Of a DNA stretch of 64,000 nucleotides, positions 27,402 to 36,725 are shown piece by piece. Where the stretch lies: positions 434,001 to 498,000 of the forward strand of contig CAWBGI010000003.1 of assembly GCA_963788225.1 (NCBI GenBank), read 5' to 3'. Numbering within the stretch: position 1 is the first letter of the stretch; every line of letters begins with the position of its first letter. Source of the stretch: Sulfotelmatobacter sp963788225. GTDB lineage: Bacteria > Acidobacteriota > Terriglobia > Terriglobales > Acidobacteriaceae. Below the pieces are notes generated by a model. The model was not told the origin of the DNA. It was given only the letters and a program-made list of their open reading frames with translations, and ran no database searches. Position numbers and translations under genes: made by a program.

Positions 27402-29765
27402 TCATCTTCCCTGTGTTGTCATCCAATTTGAAATCAAATCAGTTGAGCCATCCACTCGCCTGGGAAAGTCCCAGCCGTCTGTTTTTGAGCGCACTACGCT
27501 GAGAGTGTGATCTGCGTGGGGAAAGACTTTTAGAGTGGCGTTCTCATTTTCGCCACGTGTCAGAGCAGCCCTAATGAGTGATTCACTATGCAGCGCCGGC
27601 ACAGACTGGTCGTCTTCTCCCCACAAAGCTAAGACGGGTACCTTCACTTTTTCCCAAACGGGAATCGGCTCGAAAAGGAGAAAGTGTCGTTCCCCGTCGG
27701 AGACGGACGATGCCAATGGGTACGGCAGAGAAGAAACTGCAAACCAGGGTTCGTTATGCACCTGATCTATCTCGGCAGCCAAGTTTGTGTCGAAGACCCC
27801 AGAACGAACCCCTGCGTAAAGTCGTTGACGCAATCCGGACGCCTTATTAATAACATCTTCCAAGTAACCGGCATTTCTTAAGGCATTCTCCACATCGAAG
27901 ATGCTTTGTTTCATGGGATTAATGCCGGAGGGCGAAATGACCAGAACAAACGCCACTGTATCTGACTTCATCGCCGCCAGCGGTGATACCCAGCCGCCTT
28001 GGCTGACCCCCATCACGCCGATCCTGTGGCCATCAACATCGCCCCGAGCCTTCAAGAGCCGTACACCGGCTAGTGCATCATCTGCCAAGTCCTCAAGGCT
28101 GGCATTCTGAAAATCACCCGTAGATTTAGCGACTCCTCGCTTATCGTAAAAAAGGGTGAGAAATCCAAGGCGAGCGAAGAAGTATGCGTTGGAGCGGTAA
28201 GACGCCTTGTCTCTACCAACGAGTCCCGACCCGTGGGTGCAGACGATTGCGGGATGCGGTCCTGGTCCGCCTGGAAGAATCACCGTACCTGCGAGAGTCA
28301 CATCGTGGTCATGAAACATGACTTCTTCCTCCTGCAGGACGGAGGGGGAAGCGCTCACGCGGCGCAAGACGAAGGGCGACACAACGCCTAGTCCCGTGAA
28401 CTGACCGGAAAACGTTTCTTCTGTGACCTGTCCCTCGAACGAAATCAGCGAACCAGATGGCTGCGTCCGTTCAAGGCGAACTTTCCCAGACTGAACCGTG
28501 AACAAGAAGGGGACCCCGTAAATGCCATAGTCAGCAAAGTCAACGAGGCATATCGGATTCTTCCCATTTGACTTGACATCCAGATGAACCTTCCAGGTTT
28601 TTCCGTCGTGAGAAAGTTCGCCTTCCCAGTGCCCCTCGGAAATACCAGAACCAGCAGCCGCAACATCGTAAATCTTGCGCGACAGCTCGATAAAACCTTC
28701 CGCATTCTGCTGTCCCTCCAGGTTTGACAAAACTACTACTCCAAATTGCCGTTCAGGCAGTAGATACAATACAGAGCTGAAGCCTTGCTGATCGCCACCG
28801 TGACCGGCCTCCTGCAATCCGTGATTCTTGCTTAGCGGTCCCCCTCGGAAAAATCCAAATCCATAGATTGTCGATGTGCCGTCGCGAGTCGTTGCCGGGG
28901 TGAGCATTTGATCGAGCACTGTCTTTGAAATCAGCTTCGAAGAGTACAACCCAGCCACAAAGTTTCCCATGTCTCTGGCACTCGAATTTATTCCACTCCC
29001 AGGAAGTTTGTTGCTTACGTCAACGAAGAGCGAATTCTGGAGCTCACCACTGCCGGAAATCCTGTATCCTCTCGCCCGATGCGGGATTATGGCGAATACA
29101 TCATCGAGACGAGTGGCGGGCATTTGTGCAGGGTCGAAAATTCTCTGCTCCATGAAGCGCTCGTAGCTGGTGCCCGAAGCTCCTTCGATGACGCAACCGA
29201 GAACGATATATCCATAGCTCGAGTACTGCATCTTGGTTCCTGGTTCGAACTCAAGCGGATCATCAGCAAACTGACCCAAAGCTTCGTGGATGCTCGAATA
29301 GTGTTTCGTGTTGACCGTTTCTTCTTCGCTTCGGTAATCGCGAATGCCACTCTGATGGGAGAGGAGTTCCCTCGTAGTAATCGGCCATGGCTTCTTTGGA
29401 AAGTCTGGACAATATTTCTGGATCGGGAGATCAAGGTCCAGCTTCCCTGTTTCCACAAGCTTCATGGTGGCCGTTGCCGTGATGGATTTAGAAATGGACG
29501 CGATTCGATAAATCGTGTCTTCACTGGCGCGCACGTTATTTTCAACGTCGGACATTCCATAACCGTGCGCAAAAATGACGTGGCTTTGATCAACCACTGC
29601 GACTGACAACCCGGGCACGCGATGATCCGACATGTATGAAGTAATCACACGGTCGATAACCCGCGGGGTATCGCTCTGTGCGACTGTAGTAGGAGCAATC
29701 GCAAGCAACAAGGCAACGGTCAGCAGCGGCAACGACGAGAATAGGATATAGGGCCGAGGATGCAT
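27402..29765 (-). CDS. secreted fusion: beta-lactamase-fold serine hydrolase plus alpha/beta hydrolase
   Basis: The 787-residue product (ATG 29765, signal peptide FSSLPLLTVALLLAIAPTTVAQ) has two complete-looking enzymes. Residues about 35-350 form an S12/beta-lactamase fold with SISK at 90-93, YSS at 181-183 (N replaced by S) and HGG at 322-324. A beta-rich linker follows. Residues about 480-787 form an alpha/beta hydrolase with GVSQGG (Ser 588), the acid region GEDDQ near 718 and His 753. The second half is similar to the stand-alone gene at 12209-13279. The substrate is unknown; peptide or ester hydrolysis outside the cytoplasm is plausible. The open frame extends upstream to 29834. Confidence 0.85.
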   Translation of the reverse strand: MHPRPYILFSSLPLLTVALLLAIAPTTVAQSDTPRVIDRVITSYMSDHRVPGLSVAVVDQSHVIFAHGYGMSDVENNVRASEDTIYRIASISKSITATATMKLVETGKLDLDLPIQKYCPDFPKKPWPITTRELLSHQSGIRDYRSEEETVNTKHYSSIHEALGQFADDPLEFEPGTKMQYSSYGYIVLGCVIEGASGTSYERFMEQRIFDPAQMPATRLDDVFAIIPHRARGYRISGSGELQNSLFVDVSNKLPGSGINSSARDMGNFVAGLYSSKLISKTVLDQMLTPATTRDGTSTIYGFGFFRGGPLSKNHGLQEAGHGGDQQGFSSVLYLLPERQFGVVVLSNLEGQQNAEGFIELSRKIYDVAAAGSGISEGHWEGELSHDGKTWKVHLDVKSNGKNPICLVDFADYGIYGVPFLFTVQSGKVRLERTQPSGSLISFEGQVTEETFSGQFTGLGVVSPFVLRRVSASPSVLQEEEVMFHDHDVTLAGTVILPGGPGPHPAIVCTHGSGLVGRDKASYRSNAYFFARLGFLTLFYDKRGVAKSTGDFQNASLEDLADDALAGVRLLKARGDVDGHRIGVMGVSQGGWVSPLAAMKSDTVAFVLVISPSGINPMKQSIFDVENALRNAGYLEDVINKASGLRQRLYAGVRSGVFDTNLAAEIDQVHNEPWFAVSSLPYPLASSVSDGERHFLLFEPIPVWEKVKVPVLALWGEDDQSVPALHSESLIRAALTRGENENATLKVFPHADHTLSVVRSKTDGWDFPRRVDGSTDLISNWMTTQGR

Positions 29766-29834
29766 ACTTCTTGATTTCAAGTATGTGGTCGACAACCGCC
29801 GCCGTCTGCCTGCCTCCGGTGTAAGGTGTGCCAT

Positions 29835-30907
29835 GCTTTTTGTCCTTGGACTTTAGCTGCTATTGCATTTTGGCAGGGGTCCTCATCGTGTGCCGATAAC
29901 CGTTACGGTCAAGTAATGAATAAAGAGGCGAGAAACGGCCTCCTTTGGAGTTTTGCGGTCTGGTGGGCATTCCTCTTTCCTATGGCGTGATGGGCTTGAG
30001 TCATTGCTTTTGACAGTTCCGTGTCGCCACATGGCAACGTACCAGATGATTGAAGCACATTTGGTTTGTGATTACCGAACGATCCGTCCCTTATGGTTGT
30101 ACGTTGATTCATATCCTCAGTCCCTCGTCCCGTCGGCGCCTCTATGACCGCGGCGCAGGACTTTTCGCACTGCCAGAGATTGACTGATCGGCCATAGTCC
30201 TCAAGAACGGTCGCTTCATGAGTTCATAGCCATTGTGTGCCTTGAAGTACAGAAGATTTCGGGAATACATACGAGACATACGAATGACCCGTGCTGCTGA
30301 GTTAGTCAAGCAAAGCCGTCACTCGATGAAGCAGATACGAATGGTCTGTGAATGCCCCGGTGATAGATCGCCAGGGCCCAGTCTAATGTCACAAGCGAAG
30401 ATGGCAGCGTCTACTCGCTTCCGCAGCGACACTACAGCGTCTTCAAAACCGCGCGCCAGAGAATTTTCCTGCTCGATCGATAGGAGCCGCCTACACCCCG
30501 CTAGCCATCGGAGAAGATGGCAAAGAGTACAGCCAGAACGACGGGCACCTGTTCGTGATCGGCAAGTGATTGGCAGAGTGCGCACTGCCGCCCGGTGCTT
30601 TTGACTTTTGACTCGGCGATTCGCCGAGTGGGTAGCACTGCAGACGGTCGATGTCGCGAGCCCCCGAAATTAGACCTAGAATGTGAGTTCCCTGAAAAAA
30701 GAGGAGAACTGCCATGAAGGGCGTCTTTCACCAATGATCAGACCGTAGACAATGCTCTGTACTAAGTGAGGTTGTAGACGAATTTGTGACGGTCGAAGCA
30801 TCAAAGCTCAACACAGAGCAACAACGCGCCAGGGTAAGGCCGCAACTGGTTCAACGCCAATCACTTGCGATCTACAGAATTCAATAGAGTTCAATAAGTG
30901 CTGGAAT
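29835..30907. other. decayed, gene-poor region
   Basis: About 1.07 kb contain no intact gene. Short stretches read like protein remnants: an AraC-type piece near 30245, and a run near 30484-30570 reading AAYTPLAIGEDGKEYSQNDG before a stop. This is the right margin of the accessory region, next to the tRNA-Pro fragment. Confidence 0.55.
30245..30345 (+). pseudogene. possible AraC-type HTH remnant
   Basis: The forward frame reads YRRFREYIRDIRMTRAAEL and KQSRHSMKQI, which resembles the first helix-turn-helix of AraC-family regulators (RxxRMxxAxxLLxxS...KxI). The frame then loses resemblance. It is short and has no N-terminal domain, so it is a remnant at best. Confidence 0.3.
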
Positions 30908-30958
<51 letters not shown>

Positions 30959-31242
30959 ATTTTCAATTTCTTACAGTCCCGTTGGTTGGTCAGTGGTATT
31001 AGCCCAGGTGCCTTACCCTTAGAAACCGCGAAAACACTAGCCCTCAGCAAAAGTCTGAGTGCAGGTACCGTCTCAAAATCGACTACAGCCATTCGATGCG
31101 GCAATCTGCCCTCATTATCCGCTTCCCCCTTTCGCGACGGAGATACTTCAAGCTGCTGTGGCTTCCCACAAGCCGGTTCTGGACAACTTCCTTCAATAGC
31201 AGCGATGCGGAAAATCGGAGTTGAGCGTTGCATCACAGAAAG
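30959..31242. other. spacer after the tRNA-Pro fragment
   Basis: No gene is supported. The segment is weakly collinear with the sequence downstream of the intact tRNA-Pro (shared 15-mer at 31075-31089). The minus-strand frame containing GERGFEPPTTWSRTR is the familiar false ORF antisense to a tRNA. Confidence 0.5.
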
Positions 31243-32490
31243 CTACGAAGTCACATTTTCAAAGCGCCGCACTATAGACAGGATTTCCGGCTCCTGCAGA
31301 ATGCGGTTGGATTCTTTAGCAGCCAGCAGAACGGACTGTATGAGTTCATGGCTGGCCTCGATTCCGCGCTGGGACAAATAAAAGATAACGTTCGAACTGC
31401 CCGACATGGGTCCGATCTCAATTTCCTGATTTCGTCCGATCAGGCTTGCCGGGACACCTGAATAGACCAGGTCAGTCAGCCAGCGATCGCCCTTCTTCTG
31501 GGCTTTGATGATGGCCGACGCGTGGACACCGGTGGCGGTGCGGAAGGCATCGCGTCCGATTACGGGAGTATTCGCGGGAACTGGAACAGAGGTCGCGACG
31601 GAAACCGAGTCCACATACCTCTGCAGAGAACTTAGGTCGTCGTGCCGTGCGCCCAGCAGGTTGAGATTCACCAGCAACTGTTCCATCGGGGTGTTGCCCA
31701 CGCGCTCACCGATTCCGAGCGCGGTCCCGTGCACGCGCGATGCTCCTGCCTCAATAGCGACCAAAGTGTTTGCCAGATCGAGGCCACGATCGCGGTGACC
31801 GTGCCAATCGATGCCGAGGTCGGTCCCTGTTTCAGCCAGGAACTTCTTCACCCAGGTCACCAGGTTCCACACCGCCCCCGGAGTAGCAGCGCCGCAAGTG
31901 TCGCAGAGACATAGCCGCTTGGCCCCAGCCTCGATCGCTTCGGCAAACAAGATACGCAGGTGCTCCGGCGAAGAACGCACGGTGTCTTCCGTCACGTACA
32001 TCACGTCTAGGCCTTCGCTCACGGCAAAGCGGATCGCTTCCCGGGTGTGGCGCAGGATTTGATCGAGGGTCCATTCTTCCGCATATTGCCGGATGGGGCT
32101 GCTGCCGATAAATAGACAAGCCTCAATAGGCACGCCCGTGAGTTGCGATACCTCCGCGATGGGGCGAATGTCCACCATCATCGTGCGGGCAGCACAGTTG
32201 GCACGGATGCGCATCCGCTGATCGGAGATTTCGCGGCAGAGCGCGAGCACGGCTTCGCGCTGGCGTGCGCCCGCTCCGGGCAGGCCGACATCAACGGTTT
32301 CAATTCCGAGATTCTCCATGAGATGGAGAATCTCGACTTTCGCGGCCGCCGGCGGATCGGTGACGGAAGGACTCTGAAGACCGTCGCGCAGCGTCTCGTC
32401 GTCGAGCATGACGTGTGCCGGCCAGGAAGTAGTCCGCGGGCCGGCGCCTGCCCAGTCGAAAATGAGGCCGTTTTCACCCGAGCTTTTCAT
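31243..32490 (-). CDS. LeuA/homocitrate-synthase-like (DRE-TIM, HMGL-like) enzyme
   Basis: The ATG at 32490 with GGAG upstream gives 415 residues; the open frame extends further but overlaps the previous gene. The TIM-barrel motifs DETLRDGLQSP, LCDTCGAATPG, DWHGHRDRG (metal-binding HxH) and GERVGNTPMEQL place it among acyl-CoA Claisen-condensing enzymes such as isopropylmalate and homocitrate synthases. The usual regulatory domain is replaced by a short C-terminal region. It is the last gene of the benzoyl-CoA reductase operon, only 16 bases after the TPR gene. Its substrate is not evident; a role in an acyl-CoA side branch is inference from position only. Confidence 0.8.
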   Translation of the reverse strand: MKSSGENGLIFDWAGAGPRTTSWPAHVMLDDETLRDGLQSPSVTDPPAAAKVEILHLMENLGIETVDVGLPGAGARQREAVLALCREISDQRMRIRANCAARTMMVDIRPIAEVSQLTGVPIEACLFIGSSPIRQYAEEWTLDQILRHTREAIRFAVSEGLDVMYVTEDTVRSSPEHLRILFAEAIEAGAKRLCLCDTCGAATPGAVWNLVTWVKKFLAETGTDLGIDWHGHRDRGLDLANTLVAIEAGASRVHGTALGIGERVGNTPMEQLLVNLNLLGARHDDLSSLQRYVDSVSVATSVPVPANTPVIGRDAFRTATGVHASAIIKAQKKGDRWLTDLVYSGVPASLIGRNQEIEIGPMSGSSNVIFYLSQRGIEASHELIQSVLLAAKESNRILQEPEILSIVRRFENVTS

Positions 32491-32506
32491 GCCGCATTCT
32501 CCGTTT

Positions 32507-33253
32507 TTACCGGCGTGCTTCGGATGCCGCGGGGTGCAACTTGCCAAACTCACCCGCTCGTCGCAAAAGCTCTTCTGCCCCGGCATCGTCACCCTGCGCA
32601 CGACGGCTCAGCGCAAGGTGGAACAGACTGCTGAGTTCGTGGACGCCCTCCTCCAGGCTGCGTTCGAACTCGCGGCGAGCAATCTCGGTCTCGCCTTCGC
32701 GTTCGTGAATCACGCCGAGGTGATAGTGGGCCATTACGTATTCGGGTGTGAGGGTCGCGGAAAGCTCAAAGTGCTCGCCGGCCTCTGTGAGTTGTCCCTG
32801 ATGAAACAGGGCAAGAGCAAGGCGGTAGTGAGCGGCATTGTAGTTGGGATTAATTTCGAGACAGCGGCGGAAGGCGGCAGCCGCCTCCGGCATGTTGCCC
32901 CGGTGGTAGTAGGCGACCCCGAGGTCGTAATAGGCCAACACAAATGTTGTCGAGCCTGCTACCGCGCGGCGATAGTGTTCGATTGCGAGATCCAGCAGAC
33001 CTTCGTGGAAAAGAAGATTTCCGAGCTGGTGGTTGCCCAGGACGTGATCGGGCTCGGCGTCGAGCAAGTGCTGGAGTTCTTGTCGCGCCTCTTTCTCCCG
33101 TCCCTCGCGCTCATGCACCAGGGCCATAAGAAGCCGCTGATCAATGGAAGCATCGCGAAGAAAACGTCCACACTCAGCGCAAAATTTATCCGCCTCCGCG
33201 CTCAGCTTACCGCAACGGGGACAACGTACAGCCCCATGAGTCGCGTCTGACAT
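32507..33253 (-). CDS. zinc-ribbon plus TPR protein
   Basis: The 248-residue protein begins with a double-CxxC zinc ribbon (CPRCGKLSAEADKFCAECG, residues 11-29). About six TPR units follow, covering the rest. There is no signal peptide, so it is cytoplasmic. Such proteins mediate protein contacts; in this operon it could be an assembly or scaffold factor for the oxygen-sensitive reductase, but that is speculation. It lies 35 bases after the GNAT gene and 16 before the LeuA-like gene. Confidence 0.75.
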   Translation of the reverse strand: MSDATHGAVRCPRCGKLSAEADKFCAECGRFLRDASIDQRLLMALVHEREGREKEARQELQHLLDAEPDHVLGNHQLGNLLFHEGLLDLAIEHYRRAVAGSTTFVLAYYDLGVAYYHRGNMPEAAAAFRRCLEINPNYNAAHYRLALALFHQGQLTEAGEHFELSATLTPEYVMAHYHLGVIHEREGETEIARREFERSLEEGVHELSSLFHLALSRRAQGDDAGAEELLRRAGEFGKLHPAASEARR

Positions 33254-33288
33254 ATAAACCTCCTTACGAATGGTTCACCACGCGCTCG

Positions 33289-33786
33289 TCACTCAAAGTG
33301 CGTGGGATCGAGCGCACATTCAAGGCAAAGACGGCGCGCGGGGGAGAATCCTTCCCTCTTGAAGAAAGCGAGAAGACCAAAATTATCCCACGATACTTCA
33401 GTACGCAGCGCGGTGACCCGGAGCGCCGATAGATTCAGCCGCAACTGCCGCAACAATGCTTTGGCTACGTGCTGGCCGCGGAACGGGGGAGCCACGCCAA
33501 TGGCATCCAGCGAGGCCGTGGGTTCGCTGACTCCGTACTCGCCATAATAAAGAGACGCAATGGAAAATCCGACCACACGCCCATCCACTTCCGCGGCCAG
33601 CGAGACTTGCAGCGCCGCTTGTTTTATTGCCCGTTCCAACATCAGTTCGAAATAGCGGGGACGCCGCCGGCCGCTGGCTGCCGCGTCAATCTTAACGACT
33701 GCCTCGAGGTCGCGCTCGTTCATAAGGCGCACCAGGATGCTGTCTGTTTCCAGGATTCCCGATTCTTCCATAGATTTAGTACTCAT
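33289..33786 (-). CDS. GNAT-family N-acetyltransferase
   Basis: The start at 33786 has AGAGGAG 5 bases upstream, giving 165 residues; the longer open frame to 34047 overlaps the SDR gene and is rejected. The acetyl-CoA-binding core reads VVGFSIASLYYGEYG, LDAIGVAPPFRGQHVAKALLRQL (motif A with the RGQHVA pyrophosphate loop) and NFGLLAFFKREGF. The substrate is unknown. It sits in the benzoyl-CoA reductase operon, 13 bases after the SDR stop. Lysine acetylation of the acyl-CoA enzymes is one speculative role. Confidence 0.8.
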   Translation of the reverse strand: MSTKSMEESGILETDSILVRLMNERDLEAVVKIDAAASGRRRPRYFELMLERAIKQAALQVSLAAEVDGRVVGFSIASLYYGEYGVSEPTASLDAIGVAPPFRGQHVAKALLRQLRLNLSALRVTALRTEVSWDNFGLLAFFKREGFSPARRLCLECALDPTHFE

Positions 33787-33799
33787 GCGAGCTCCTCTC

Positions 33800-34546
33800 T
33801 CAAACGCTGCCGAGCGACTGCCCTCCATCCACGCGAAGGATCTGCCCTGTGATCTGCTGCGCCCCCGGTCCGCAAAGAAACGTGACTGCGGCAGCCACGT
33901 CGGCAGGCTCAACATATTTTCCCACCAGACTTTCTCCCAGGGCAGCGTCGCGAATCGCCTGCGGCAGGCTGTCGGTAAGGGGTGTGCGCACCCATCCCGG
34001 CTCGACGACATTGATGAGAATCCCGAGGCGGGCAACTTCGCGCGCAACCGTCTTCGCCAGAGCGATCAAACCAGCCTTGCTTGCCGAATACGCCGAGGTG
34101 CCGAACTTTCCCCGTGAACCATTGATCGAGCCGATGAGCACGATGCGTCCGCCCCTTCGACCGGGCTCAGGGCAGGCTTCGCCGGCTCGCATCACAGGGA
34201 TGGCATGGCGCAGCAAGAGGAAAGCCCCGCGCAAGTTCACGCTTTGCACAAAATCCCAGTCGTCCACTGCCAGCTTCCATACAACCGCTTCACGGGAGAC
34301 CCCTGCCGCGTGTACCACCAGATCAAGGCGCCCATAACTATCCTGCACCTTTGCGATCGCCGAAGCCACCGAGCCGTCGTCTCGCACATCGCACGCTTGG
34401 AAACGCGCTTCTGCAACCGCCGGACGCGCCACGTCCAGCGACACCGCGCACGCTCCTTGCTCCTCCAATCCAGCGATGATGGCGGACCCGATTGCGCCGG
34501 ATCCACCGGTCACCACGGCGATCTTTTTTTCGAGAGGACGATTCAC
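33800..34546 (-). CDS. short-chain dehydrogenase/reductase (FabG-like)
   Basis: The 248-residue protein starts at GTG 34546, overlapping the bcrD stop by 4 bases. It has the SDR cofactor motif TGGSGAIGS, the NAG-equivalent HAAGVS, catalytic Ser in LIGSING, YSASK with Tyr and Lys, and the C-terminal LRVDGG. It could act as a 3-hydroxyacyl-CoA dehydrogenase on 3-hydroxypimeloyl-CoA formed by ring opening, which would suit its position; this is inference. An insertion of about nine residues (EACPEPGRR) encoded by a REP-like repeat sits just before the GGRIVLIG strand. Confidence 0.82.
   Translation of the reverse strand: MNRPLEKKIAVVTGGSGAIGSAIIAGLEEQGACAVSLDVARPAVAEARFQACDVRDDGSVASAIAKVQDSYGRLDLVVHAAGVSREAVVWKLAVDDWDFVQSVNLRGAFLLLRHAIPVMRAGEACPEPGRRGGRIVLIGSINGSRGKFGTSAYSASKAGLIALAKTVAREVARLGILINVVEPGWVRTPLTDSLPQAIRDAALGESLVGKYVEPADVAAAVTFLCGPGAQQITGQILRVDGGQSLGSV
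34153..34183. repeat. REP-like short repeat inserted in-frame in the SDR gene
   Basis: The bases CCCTTCGACCGGGCTCAGGG and the following CAGGCTTCG resemble a widespread short repeat (CCCTTCGACnnGCTCAGGGCAGG type) found in many genomes. Here it adds EACPEPGRR to the SDR protein in frame, at a loop position. Confidence 0.5.
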
Positions 34547-35394
34547 GCCACCCCCTCAGTGCGCCTTGCCAGTACACGATGGCGGTATGCACCCCAAAGC
34601 GCGGCTCCAATCGCACCAGCGTAAACCGAATCGGGGTGGGTACACACTCGCATCGTAAGCTTCTCGTCGGCGATCTTCTCTTCCAATGCGCGGCACAGGC
34701 CAACATCGGCGGCCAGTCCGCCGGTAATCGCTACATTACCGCACGCATCGATTGAGCGCAGAAGCTTCGTGTAGCGCCCCGCCATCGACAGGTGAATTCC
34801 CTTCAGGATGTCGCTACGCGAAATACCACGGCTCACCATGTTGATCACATCGGTCTCCGCCAGCACGGCGCAGATACTGCTGACCGGTTCCGGATTCTTT
34901 GCTTCGCAAGACAAAGGTCCAACGTCCTCCAGCATGATGCCAAGGTAGCGCGCAACGTTTTCGAGAAACTGTCCTGAGCCGGAGGCGCACTGGTTGGTCA
35001 TGCGGTACGCCAATACGCGGCTGCGCTCGTCAACCCGCATGGCACGTGCGTGCAGGGCCCCGATGTCAATGACGGCGCCGGTGCCGGGCATGAGGAATAC
35101 CGCTCCTCGGGCGTGCGTCGTCATCCCGTAGAAGTGCCCACTGCGGAAGTCCACCAATTCGCCTTCGCCGGTGCTCGCGGCATAAGCAATCTCGTTCTGG
35201 CGTACTCCAGCCGCTTCCAGAACCACCTCATATCCTTCTTTAATCACCTTGCGCAGTTCGCGCCGGCGGATGCGCTCGTTGTGCAGGGCCAGCACGCTCT
35301 CGGCGCCGTTCGCAGCAACCTGCGCCAGCACAAACTTGACGGCACTCGAACCAACATCAATGCCTGCGGCGAGGATGCTCTCTCTAGAGTTCAT
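34543..35394 (-). CDS. bcrD: benzoyl-CoA reductase subunit D (ATPase/activator subunit)
   Basis: The 283-residue protein has the length and motifs of BcrD in the BadF/BadG/BcrA/BcrD ATPase family. These are the acetate-kinase-type phosphate loop GIDVGSSAVKFV, NQCASGSGQFLEN with a cluster-ligating cysteine, SSICAVLAETDVIN, and the adenosine motif ITGGLAADVG. With BcrA it forms the ATP-hydrolysing electron activator, which bridges a [4Fe-4S] cluster and drives two-electron ring reduction of benzoyl-CoA in the cytoplasm. It overlaps bcrA upstream by 4 bases and the SDR gene downstream by 4 bases. Confidence 0.88.
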   Translation of the reverse strand: MNSRESILAAGIDVGSSAVKFVLAQVAANGAESVLALHNERIRRRELRKVIKEGYEVVLEAAGVRQNEIAYAASTGEGELVDFRSGHFYGMTTHARGAVFLMPGTGAVIDIGALHARAMRVDERSRVLAYRMTNQCASGSGQFLENVARYLGIMLEDVGPLSCEAKNPEPVSSICAVLAETDVINMVSRGISRSDILKGIHLSMAGRYTKLLRSIDACGNVAITGGLAADVGLCRALEEKIADEKLTMRVCTHPDSVYAGAIGAALWGAYRHRVLARRTEGVA

Positions 35395-36725
35395 GCCGCA
35401 TTCCTTTCATCGGCCGCGCGTAGCGCGAATAACGCCGCCCCCAGTGCCCCGGTGTAGATGGACTCCGGGGAAATATTCAGGGTTCGCACGCCATAGTTTT
35501 GCTGGACCAGGCCTTGCAGGGCGGAAACAGCCGCGGGGTTACGGGCCACCCCCCCGGTGAACGTGAATTCATCGGAAATTCCCCCGGAACGCGCCAGCAG
35601 AGACATCGCCCGCAACATGATCGCCCGGTGCAAGCCCGCGAGAATGTCCGGGCGCTTCTGGCCTAGAGACAGGCGATCCCGCAGCTCGGCTCCGGCAAAG
35701 ACCGTGCACGTGCTGTTGATCTTTACGCTGCAAGTGCTCTCCTGTGCCAGCCTGCCGAGTTCATGCAGGCCGAGGTTCATTTCGTCGGCGATGTAGCCCA
35801 GGTAGCGGCCACATCCCGCAGCGCACCGGTCATTCATCTGAAAACTTGTGACGATGCCTGTGCCATCGACCTGAATTGCCTTCGTGTCCTGGCCGCCAAT
35901 GTCGAGCACCGTACGCGTCCCATTGAACATGGCATGGGCGCCCAAGCCATGGCAGAGGATCTCGCTGCGAATCTGTTCTTTCGGGAATGGAAGCCGTTGC
36001 CGGCCATAGCCCGTACCGGCCATTCCAAGCACACGAAGCTCGACCGACCTCACAGACTCAACGGCAGAGCGCAGTCTTGCTTCTTGTTTGTGGATGTCCG
36101 GCGGCGCAGTGGCAAGCGTCTGGTTGAGCGCCGGCCCGGCGTGGCGTTCAAATGACCCGTCACCGGCCGCATTCTCGACCTGCAGGATGGCGGCATCGAA
36201 CAGGCCACACAGGACGTCGAAGGAGGCGTGCTTTGAATCGCTGAACTGCTCGGCGAGCTGCATGTAGTCGGCTGCCGCCAGATCGCGGAAGAAATCGCTT
36301 TTCCGCACTGCTAATTCGCTGAAATGCTCGGGAACGCGCGACTGCATCGCCTGGCAGATACGATTGAGTATTTCGGCGACTGCCTCCCGGTTGGGCGCGT
36401 ACCGGGGCGCGTCAGCACAACGGTGCAACGCCGATTCCAGCAGTACTAACTGGTCCAAGTGTTGCTGCTGGCGGAAATTGCGAACCAAAGATGCAATAAA
36501 CTTCTTCTCGATTCCTGAAAGTTCTGGATCGGCGGCGATGGCGTGCCGCACCAGTTCGAATCTTGATTGCACCAGCGCTTCCTCGCGAACGATCTGGGAG
36601 GCGACTTCATAGTTGCTGCGCGTGTTGGTGATGCCGCGGCCAAGGACGCGGCCAGTTCGATCGAGCGCGACGGCCTTGGTCGTGGTCGAGCCCAAGTCAA
36701 TACCGAGCAGCACTTCCACGCTCAT
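35391..36725 (-). CDS. bcrA: benzoyl-CoA reductase subunit A (ATPase/activator subunit)
   Basis: The ATG at 36725 overlaps the bcrB stop and gives 444 residues, the usual BcrA/BadF size; the open frame back to 36911 lies inside bcrB and is rejected. Motifs are GIDLGSTTTKAV (phosphate 1), a family-specific helical insert of about 180 residues, DIGGQDTKAI (phosphate 2), DRCAAGCGRYLGYI (cluster cysteines), STCTVFAGAELRD and FTGGVARN. BcrA pairs with BcrD to hydrolyse ATP and transfer low-potential electrons to BcrBC. The longer insert distinguishes A from D and from 2-hydroxyacyl-CoA dehydratase activators. Confidence 0.9.
   Translation of the reverse strand: MSVEVLLGIDLGSTTTKAVALDRTGRVLGRGITNTRSNYEVASQIVREEALVQSRFELVRHAIAADPELSGIEKKFIASLVRNFRQQQHLDQLVLLESALHRCADAPRYAPNREAVAEILNRICQAMQSRVPEHFSELAVRKSDFFRDLAAADYMQLAEQFSDSKHASFDVLCGLFDAAILQVENAAGDGSFERHAGPALNQTLATAPPDIHKQEARLRSAVESVRSVELRVLGMAGTGYGRQRLPFPKEQIRSEILCHGLGAHAMFNGTRTVLDIGGQDTKAIQVDGTGIVTSFQMNDRCAAGCGRYLGYIADEMNLGLHELGRLAQESTCSVKINSTCTVFAGAELRDRLSLGQKRPDILAGLHRAIMLRAMSLLARSGGISDEFTFTGGVARNPAAVSALQGLVQQNYGVRTLNISPESIYTGALGAALFALRAADERNAA

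Noticed and set aside
2431..30907. Prophage
   Set aside because: No capsid, terminase, portal, tail, lysis or integrase gene was recognised.
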